Positions 6,505 through 10,683 of a stretch of 10,683 nt of DNA are shown here, in pieces. The stretch comes from Halobacteriales archaeon SW_10_68_16 (GTDB lineage: Archaea > Halobacteriota > Halobacteria > Halobacteriales > Haloarculaceae). The stretch is taken from the NCBI GenBank assembly GCA_003023485.1, contig PXSG01000058.1, positions 1 to 10,683 of the forward strand. The letters run 5' to 3'. Position numbers and translations under genes: made by a program. Within the stretch, counting starts at the first letter, position 1. Each line of letters starts with the position of its first letter. The notes under the pieces are model-generated. The model had not been told where the DNA came from. It saw nothing but the letters and a program-made list of their open reading frames with translations, and made no database searches.

Positions 6505-8373
6505 ATGACCGATACCTTCGAGAAGGTGCTCGTGGCGAACCGCGGCGAGATCGCGGTGCGCGTGATGCGGGCCTGCGAGGAACTGGGCATCGACACCGTC
6601 GCGGTCTACAGCGAGGCCGACCGCGAGGCAGGTCACGTCCGGTACGCCGACGAGGCCTACAACGTCGGGCCCGCACGGGCGGCCGACTCCTACCTCGACG
6701 GCGCGGCCATCGTCGAGGCCGCACAGCGGGCCGGGGCCGACGCCATCCACCCCGGCTACGGGTTCCTCGCGGAGAACGCCGACTTCGCCGCCCGAGTCGA
6801 GGCGGCCGAGGGCGTGACGTGGGTCGGGCCAGCCAGCGACGCGATGGAGCGACTCGGCGAGAAGACCCAGGCCCGGAAGATCATGCAGTCCGCGGACGTC
6901 CCCATCGTTCCGGGCACGACCGACCCCGTCGACGACCCCGAGGAGGTCGTCGCGTTCGGGGACGAGCACGGCTACCCCGTCGCGATCAAGGCCGAGGGTG
7001 GTGGCGGCGGCCGCGGGATGAAGGTCGTGCGTTCGGCCGAGGAGGCCGGAGACAAACTCGAGAGCGCCAAACGCGAGGGCGAAGCGTACTTCGACAACCC
7101 CTCCGTGTACCTGGAGCGGTACCTCGAAAATCCCCGCCACATCGAGGTCCAGATCATCGCCGACGAGCACGGGAACGTCCGCCACCTCGGGGAGCGTGAC
7201 TGTTCGCTCCAGCGGCGCCACCAGAAGGTCATCGAGGAGGGGCCGAGTCCCGCCCTCTCGGACGACATCCGCGAGCAGATCGGCGGGGCCGCCCGCCGGG
7301 GCGTCGACGCGGCCGATTACACCAACGCCGGGACCGTCGAGTTCCTCGTCGCCGAACAGGAGCGTGCCGACGACGAGGTCCTGGGCGCGGACGCCGACTT
7401 CTACTTCCTCGAAGTGAACACCCGCATCCAGGTCGAACACTGCGTCACCGAGGCGATCACGGGCATCGACATCGTGAAGTGGCAACTCCGGGTCGCGGCG
7501 GGCGAACAGCTGGCCTTCGCGCAAGACGAGGTCGAGATCGACGGCCACGCGGTGGAGTTCCGGATCAACGCCGAGAACGCCGCCGAGGACTTCGCGCCCG
7601 CCACGGGCGGGACGCTGGCGACCTACGACCCGCCGGGCGGCGTGGGCGTCCGCGTCGACGACGCGCTCCGGCAGGGCGACGACCTCGTGACCGACTACGA
7701 CTCGATGATCGCGAAACTGATCGTCTCCGGGGAGGACCGCGCGGAGGTGATCGACCGGGGCAAGCGCGCCCTCGCCGAGTACGACATCGAGGGGATTCCG
7801 ACGGTCATCCCCTTCCACCGGCTCATGTTGACCGACGAGCAGTTCGTCGCCGGCAAACACACCACCAAGTACCTCGACGAGAGCCTCGACCCCGCACGCA
7901 TCGACGGGGCACAGGAGCGGTGGGGGACCGAGGCGGCCGTCGGCGCGGGGGACGAGGCCGAGGGCGAATCGACCCGTCGGGAGTTCACCGTCGAAGTTGA
8001 CGGCAAGCGCTTCGCGGTCGAACTCGAGGAACACGGCGCGCCGGCCATCGATGTCGACGCGGTCGCGAACGCCGGGTCGGGCACGGGCACCCAGCCCCGT
8101 CCCGAGCGCGCGGGGCCGGGCGGCGACGACAAGGGAGCGACAGCAGCGGCCGCCGCCGAGGGGACCGCAGTCACCGCGGAGATGCAGGGCACCATCCTCG
8201 AGGTGCTGGTCGCGGAGGGCGACGAGGTCGCGGCCGACGACGCGGTGGCGGTCCTGGAGGCGATGAAGATGGAGAACGACGTCGTCTCGGAGGTCGACGG
8301 CACCGTCGCCGAGGTGCTGGTCGCCGAGGGCGACGGCGTCGACATGGGCGAGACGCTGTTGGTCATCGAGTGA
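6505..8373 (+). CDS. pccA: Acyl-CoA carboxylase biotin carboxylase / biotin carrier subunit
   Basis: A 622-residue subunit that carboxylates its own biotin with ATP and bicarbonate. The biotin carboxylase domain (about 1-450) begins [20 protein letters not shown] and has [10 protein letters not shown], the ATP-grasp loop [12 protein letters not shown] (162-173), [25 protein letters not shown] and the catalytic [10 protein letters not shown] (303-312). This is followed by CVTE, where most relatives have PVTE. A short acidic insertion (about [16 protein letters not shown]) precedes the FYFLEVN strand. After an Ala/Gly/Asp-rich linker (about 525-560), the C-terminal biotinyl domain carries EAMKMEN with the biotinyl Lys at K588, 34 residues from the end, the usual distance. 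It is last in the pccB-pccX-pccA operon, 2 nt after pccX. Propionyl-CoA carboxylation to methylmalonyl-CoA is the likely role, inferred from the partner subunit. The protein appears intact. Confidence 0.95.
   Translation: MTDTFEKVLVANRGEIAVRVMRACEELGIDTVAVYSEADREAGHVRYADEAYNVGPARAADSYLDGAAIVEAAQRAGADAIHPGYGFLAENADFAARVEAAEGVTWVGPASDAMERLGEKTQARKIMQSADVPIVPGTTDPVDDPEEVVAFGDEHGYPVAIKAEGGGGGRGMKVVRSAEEAGDKLESAKREGEAYFDNPSVYLERYLENPRHIEVQIIADEHGNVRHLGERDCSLQRRHQKVIEEGPSPALSDDIREQIGGAARRGVDAADYTNAGTVEFLVAEQERADDEVLGADADFYFLEVNTRIQVEHCVTEAITGIDIVKWQLRVAAGEQLAFAQDEVEIDGHAVEFRINAENAAEDFAPATGGTLATYDPPGGVGVRVDDALRQGDDLVTDYDSMIAKLIVSGEDRAEVIDRGKRALAEYDIEGIPTVIPFHRLMLTDEQFVAGKHTTKYLDESLDPARIDGAQERWGTEAAVGAGDEAEGESTRREFTVEVDGKRFAVELEEHGAPAIDVDAVANAGSGTGTQPRPERAGPGGDDKGATAAAAAEGTAVTAEMQGTILEVLVAEGDEVAADDAVAVLEAMKMENDVVSEVDGTVAEVLVAEGDGVDMGETLLVIE
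6605..6661 (+). repeat. 57-bp direct repeat, native copy in pccA
   Basis: Encodes [18 protein letters not shown], a normal early segment of biotin carboxylase domains. It is the probable donor of the identical tract at 6043-6099, 562 bp upstream. Confidence 0.97.
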
Positions 8374-8418
8374 GGGGACTCGGTTCGTGATTGGGACGGG
8401 TGTCGCGGATCGCGGCGC

Positions 8419-8426
8419 AAACTATA
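8419..8426 (+). promoter_or_regulatory. TATA box upstream of the RNase P protein 4 gene
   Basis: AAACTATA (within GGCGCAAACTATAGGGAG) lies 27-34 nt before GTG 8453 and would give a leaderless transcript at that codon. It falls downstream of the more distant in-frame GTG at 8387, which argues against the longer start. Confidence 0.6.
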
Positions 8427-8452
8427 GGGAGACGACGACCCGAGAGGAGCGT

Positions 8453-8737
8453 GTGGACATCGCCCGGGAGCGCATCGAGCGGTTGCACGACCTGGCACAG
8501 GCGGCCGCCGCGGACTGCCAGGAGGAGCGCGCGAAGCGGTACGTCCGCCGGGCGCGCCGCGTCGCCGAGCGCAACCGCGTGCGCCTCCCGCGGTCGTTCG
8601 AGCGGTTCACCTGTGAGGCCTGCGACGCGGCCCTGCGCCCCGGCACGAACGCCCGCGTCCGCCTGCAGGACGGGCACGTCGTCGTCACCTGCGACTGCGG
8701 ACACCAGGCCCGCTATCCCTACGAGGACGGCGGCTGA
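8453..8737 (+). CDS. rnp4: Ribonuclease P protein component 4 (Rpp21/Rpr2 family)
   Basis: A protein subunit of archaeal RNase P, which trims the 5' leader of pre-tRNAs with the catalytic RNA. The 94-residue version has two N-terminal helices (ERIERLHDLAQ, then ERAKRYVRRARRVAERN, the family's 'YV.lARkia' helix) that pair with another RNase P protein, then the link LPRSFERFTCEAC and a zinc ribbon. The zinc-site Cys are C54 and C57 (CEAC) and C80 and C82 (TCDCG); the second pair is spaced C-x-C rather than the common C-x2-C. I chose GTG 8453 because the TATA box lies about 29 nt upstream and the family begins near 'ERI..L..LA'. The longer start at GTG 8387 would add 22 poorly matching residues. 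The following gene has its own promoter 54 nt downstream. Confidence 0.88.
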   Translation: MDIARERIERLHDLAQAAAADCQEERAKRYVRRARRVAERNRVRLPRSFERFTCEACDAALRPGTNARVRLQDGHVVVTCDCGHQARYPYEDGG

Positions 8738-8757
8738 CCGGCCACGCCGGAAGACAG

Positions 8758-8765
8758 GTCTTTAG
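8758..8765 (+). promoter_or_regulatory. TATA-like box of the yhbY-mscS pair
   Basis: GTCTTTAG is located 26-33 nt before ATG 8791, consistent with a leaderless transcript. It is a weak match, but it is the most AT-rich point in the gap. Confidence 0.5.
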
Positions 8766-8790
8766 TGGAGCGACCTGAAAGGCAATCAGT

Positions 8791-9039
8791 ATGACTGAGA
8801 CGAGCCGCGCCCAGCGGATCCACGACCTGGACGCGACGCTCCGGGTCGGCAAACGGGGCATCGAGGCGGTCACCGGCGAACTGGACACACAGCTCGAGGA
8901 CCGGCCGTTCGTGAAGGTGAAGTTCCTCCGGGCGAGTCGGGGCGGGACCGACACGGAGACGCTCGCGGCCGACCTCGCGGAGGCAGTGGACGCGACGGTC
9001 GCCGAAACGCGCGGACACACGGGGGTGTTCGAGCGATGA
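8791..9039 (+). CDS. YhbY-type (CRM domain) RNA-binding protein
   Basis: An 82-residue single CRM/YhbY-domain protein. This fold (an IF3-C-like domain) binds structured RNA; in bacteria YhbY associates with pre-50S ribosomes, and plant relatives act in intron splicing. Visible family features are the glycine loop VGKRGI at about 19-24 (family 'GKxGl'), an acidic helix (TGELDTQLEDRP), the basic strand VKVKFLRASRG, and the C-terminal strand ETRGHTGVFER. The start is ATG 8791. Its stop overlaps the ATG of the channel gene (ATGA, 9036-9039), so the two are probably translationally coupled. Next to RNase P protein 4, this suggests an RNA-maturation neighbourhood. Target RNA is unknown. Confidence 0.87.
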   Translation: MTETSRAQRIHDLDATLRVGKRGIEAVTGELDTQLEDRPFVKVKFLRASRGGTDTETLAADLAEAVDATVAETRGHTGVFER

Positions 9040-9446
9040 GCGGCGCCACCCTGGTCGTCGCACAGGCGGGCGGTGCGGGTGGGCCGGTCGCCGACCTGCT
9101 CCGTGACGCCGGCATCCCCTTCGCCGCGACGATCGGCTCGGTAGTCACGCTCCTCGTCGTGTTCCTCGCGATCTACGTACTCGGGAAGGCGATCGTCGGA
9201 TCGATCATCGACCGGGTGATGGACAGCCGCGGGCTGGACGCCCACGCACAGAAGCCGCTGAAGAAGATCGTCAACATCTCGATCGTCTTCGCGGCCATCG
9301 CCGTCGCCTTCGGCGCCGCGGGCTTCGGGAACTTCCTGACTGCGCTCGCGACCATCGCCGCCGCCGCGACGCTGGCCATCGGCTTCGCGATGCAGTCGAT
9401 CATCAAGAACTTCGTCTCGGGCGTGTTCATCTTCACCGACATGTGA
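9036..9446 (+). CDS. MscS-family mechanosensitive channel, N-terminal fragment of a broken gene
   Basis: The first 136 residues of a small-conductance mechanosensitive channel, which releases solutes when the membrane is stretched. A short lumenal N-terminus precedes a hydrophobic helix (about 31-52, IGSVVTLLVVFLAIYVLG), a second (about 76-95) and the pore-lining TM3. TM3 carries the signature ALATIAAAATLAIGFAMQS followed by IIKNFVSGVFIFTD. Directly after FTD the frame ends (ATG TGA, 9441-9446). Normal haloarchaeal homologues continue with a 'KPF.iGDwI' beta-domain segment. The gene resumes in another frame at 9443, so this and the next entry are one gene with roughly 70-75 nt missing and a frame change. 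The N-terminus overlaps the YhbY stop. Confidence 0.85.
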   Translation: MSGATLVVAQAGGAGGPVADLLRDAGIPFAATIGSVVTLLVVFLAIYVLGKAIVGSIIDRVMDSRGLDAHAQKPLKKIVNISIVFAAIAVAFGAAGFGNFLTALATIAAAATLAIGFAMQSIIKNFVSGVFIFTDM

Positions 9447-9880
9447 CCCGCGTGCGGACCTTCGACAACGAACTGCTCACGGTCCCCAACGCGGACCTGA
9501 CCGAGAACGTCGTCAAGAACCCCGTCGCGAAGGGGCAACTCCGGCTGAAGTTCGTGTTCGGCATCGGTTACGACGACGACATCGAGGAGGCGACCGAGAT
9601 CATCATCGAGGAGGCCGAAAACCACGAGGGGATCATGGACGACCCCGGGCCGACGGTCCGGCTGGTCGAACTGGGTGACTCCTCCGTGGGCCTCCAGTCG
9701 CGCATCTGGATCGACGACCCCTCCCGGGCGGACTTCGTGAAGACCCGCGGGGAGTACGTCCAGGCGGTCAAACAGCGCTTCGACGAGGAAGACATCAACA
9801 TCCCCTACCCGAACCGCACCATCGGGGGCGGCCTCGAACTGTCGAACGCCGAGGGCGTCGCCGAACCCGCCACCGACTAG
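9443..9880 (+). CDS. MscS-family mechanosensitive channel, C-terminal fragment of the same broken gene
   Basis: 145 residues giving the rest of the cytoplasmic part of MscS. It begins VTRVRTFDNELLTVPNADLT, the family strand 'T.lRt.Dn..v.iPN', then VVKNP and the C-terminal alpha-beta domain (LRLKFVFGIGYDDDIEEATE), ending with NIPYPNRTIGGG, the typical 'I.iPfPq.ti' end. The GTG at 9443 is probably an internal Val codon (family 'lRvTrvRT') and not a true start, since no SD or promoter precedes it. What is missing is the first part of the beta domain between TM3 and this strand. As written, neither fragment should form a channel. The gene ends 7 nt from the stop of a minus-strand gene. Confidence 0.83.
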   Translation: MTRVRTFDNELLTVPNADLTENVVKNPVAKGQLRLKFVFGIGYDDDIEEATEIIIEEAENHEGIMDDPGPTVRLVELGDSSVGLQSRIWIDDPSRADFVKTRGEYVQAVKQRFDEEDINIPYPNRTIGGGLELSNAEGVAEPATD

Positions 9881-9887
9881 CGGACGG

Positions 9888-10175
9888 TCACCAGAACCCG
9901 GATCCGTCGTCGCCGTCTTCTCCCCGTTCCCGCCGCACGCGGTGCAGGTCGGCCGGTCCCTTGCCGTAGCCCAGCCACTGCGAGAGCGCCGACGCCACGA
10001 GGAGCATGTACACGGGGAAGAGCACCACCACGACGAACACGGAGACGTACCCGGCCAGCGCCCCGGTCCAGTAGAGGGCACCGACGCCCGCGAGTCCGAG
10101 CGCTGCGGCGGCCCAGACGCCGGTCCTGAAGGCGCGTCTCGCCGCCGGCCCGGGGGACTTTGCCTGGGTTGTCAT
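9888..10175 (-). CDS. Small two-helix membrane protein, function unknown
   Basis: A 95-residue protein I do not recognise as a named family. It has a basic N-terminus (MTTQAKSPGPAARRAFRTG), two hydrophobic helices (about 19-40 and 43-64, the second rich in Val and containing FPVYMLLVASALSQWLGYG), and a charged tail (DLHRVRRERGEDGDDG) ending in Phe-Trp. I chose the ATG at 10175 because a TATA-like element lies 26-30 nt upstream; the open frame extends further to 10397 but there it crosses the SRP RNA. By the positive-inside rule both ends are probably cytoplasmic. It is downstream of the SRP RNA on the same strand and converges on the channel gene. Confidence 0.7.
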   Translation of the reverse strand: MTTQAKSPGPAARRAFRTGVWAAAALGLAGVGALYWTGALAGYVSVFVVVVLFPVYMLLVASALSQWLGYGKGPADLHRVRRERGEDGDDGSGFW

Positions 10176-10197
10176 CGGTGTGCCTACGCCCCCCACA

Positions 10198-10206
10198 CTC
10201 ATATCA
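10198..10206 (-). promoter_or_regulatory. TATA box of the two-helix membrane protein gene
   Basis: On the minus strand this reads TGATATGAG, centred about 27 nt before the ATG at 10175, the leaderless spacing. It also separates this gene's transcription from the SRP RNA ending near 10255. Confidence 0.6.
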
Positions 10207-10254
10207 GTCTCGCTGGACACGCTTGTACGGGCACCCATACGACGGCATGAATGT

Positions 10255-10561
10255 GGACGACCGGGGTTGCCCGGCGTTCGGACGCGGGTAGTCCCGCTTG
10301 CCTCCTCCACCCCGCGACCCTGCGAGCGATGGCTGTCCGGGGGTGCGCTGCTCGCTTCCGCGCCTGACGCGGTGCCCCCGGTTAACCACGCGGGCACACC
10401 CCTGCAGGTGCGACCGCGCGGACCGCCGTCCCCGCAGGACGAGGCTTCGACGTTGGCTCGCGGGGCCCGGGTCCGTCTGACCGGACGTCCCCGGCGTTCG
10501 GTCCCCCCTCAAGACCGTACTGGGGGCGGGTGGAGCGGGGCCTAACCGCCCGACCTAGTCC
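10255..10561 (-). ncRNA. ffs: Signal recognition particle (7S) RNA
   Basis: The RNA core of SRP, which targets nascent secretory and membrane proteins. The decisive feature is helix 8 on the minus strand at 10368-10347: GTCAGG-CGCGGAAGCG-AGCAGC. It has a GGAA tetraloop (10359-10356) closed by three G-C pairs, and the CAGG/AGCAG symmetric loop that binds SRP54. The ends are set by pairing: 5' GGAC (10561-10558) with 3' GTCC (10258-10255), and GGcGGTT near 10547-10541 with AACCCC at 10268-10263 as the closing helix. A TATA box 26-27 nt upstream predicts the same 5' end. The resulting 307 nt fits the archaeal size of about 300. I did not fold the Alu-domain helices fully; exact ends may be off by a few bases. 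Confidence 0.87.
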
Positions 10562-10683
10562 ATCACGTCCCTACCGCAGGTCCGCATAAGGACCTTTCGG
10601 AACAGCCGTCCCTCGCGGTTCGACCCTCGGACGTGTGGTGATCACACCGTCACGACGGACTGGTTCGGAACTGGTACCAACGG
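10562..10683. other. Upstream region of the SRP RNA, no gene seen
   Basis: This 122-nt end region holds the SRP RNA promoter and an imperfect inverted repeat at 10632-10654 (CGTG...CACG outside, GGTG-ATCA-CACC inside). I see no credible start or family-like reading frame before the window edge. Confidence 0.5.
10584..10590 (-). promoter_or_regulatory. TATA box of the SRP RNA gene
   Basis: CTTATGC on the minus strand, centred near 10587, places transcription start at about 10560-10561, where the 5' strand of the RNA's terminal helix begins. Confidence 0.6.

Noticed and set aside
4674..6596. A 640-codon open frame on the minus strand antisense to pccB and pccX
   Set aside because: It mirrors the coding strand, has no family-like motif, and is expected from strong third-position GC bias. 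The sense strand has clear carboxyltransferase motifs.
6499..8034. A 511-codon open frame antisense to pccA
   Set aside because: Same cause; pccA is unambiguous on the plus strand with biotin carboxylase and biotinyl motifs.
8387..8452. N-terminal extension of RNase P protein 4 from GTG 8387
   Set aside because: The extra 22 residues lack family similarity and the TATA box lies inside this stretch, placing the start at 8453.
10180..10545. A plus-strand open frame across the SRP RNA region
   Set aside because: It covers the SRP RNA helix 8 and promoter-proximal region, is Arg/Pro-rich and matches no family.
10611..10630. A tRNA T-loop-like GGTTCGACCC
   Set aside because: The flanking bases do not form a five-pair T stem and no acceptor, D or anticodon arms are present.
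10632..10654. Imperfect inverted repeat as an operator or terminator
   Set aside because: Only 4+4 pairs separated by an internal loop and no T-run; too weak to call as a regulatory site.
1..10683. CRISPR arrays, insertion sequences, integrase or attachment sites
   Set aside because: No regularly spaced repeats, transposase motifs or tRNA-adjacent duplications were seen; the window looks like stable chromosome.

Overview
The window is chromosomal DNA from a haloarchaeon (class Halobacteria). The evidence is the very GC-rich, GTC/GAC-biased coding, Asp/Glu-rich proteins, archaeal-type genes (CofD for coenzyme F420, ribosomal protein S17e, RNase P component 4, an archaeal SRP RNA), the haloarchaeal pccB-pccX-pccA order, and many TATA-like boxes about 27 nt upstream of start codons, as expected for leaderless transcripts. 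I cannot name the genus.

Layout. (1) 2-3192, plus strand: the 3' part of cofD, a 169-nt gap, then three tightly packed genes: a dihydrouridine-synthase-like TIM barrel with an unusual Cys-rich site, a CitG-like protein and a DUF447 protein. None of the three has a settled function; together they look like a conserved cofactor or C1-type module. (2) 3193-3360: a gap with a probable relic of a DUF5995-like gene on the minus strand and the rps17e promoter. (3) 3361-3788: rps17e converges on a small DUF2892 membrane protein; their stop codons share one CTAG. (4) 3921-4631: a monocistronic SDR oxidoreductase. (5) 4720-8373: the biotin-dependent acyl-CoA (probably propionyl-CoA) carboxylase operon. 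PccB is the carboxyltransferase, PccX a small accessory subunit, and PccA carries biotin carboxylase and the biotin carrier. (6) 8453-9880: RNase P protein 4, a YhbY/CRM RNA-binding protein, and an MscS channel gene whose reading frame is broken. (7) 9888-10175, minus: a small two-helix membrane protein. (8) about 10255-10561, minus: SRP (7S) RNA with its helix 8 GGAA loop and an upstream TATA box.

The most unusual signals are lesions in otherwise well-conserved genes. pccB has a one-base frameshift near its start. Its C-terminal region also carries a 57-bp exact copy of pccA sequence in place of the usual segment. mscS lacks the stretch joining its pore helix to the beta domain and changes frame there. 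Either this strain has suffered real mutations or template switching, or the assembly is faulty at these points; reads would decide. The best candidate for undescribed biology is the cofD-linked module of Dus-like, CitG-like and DUF447 proteins.
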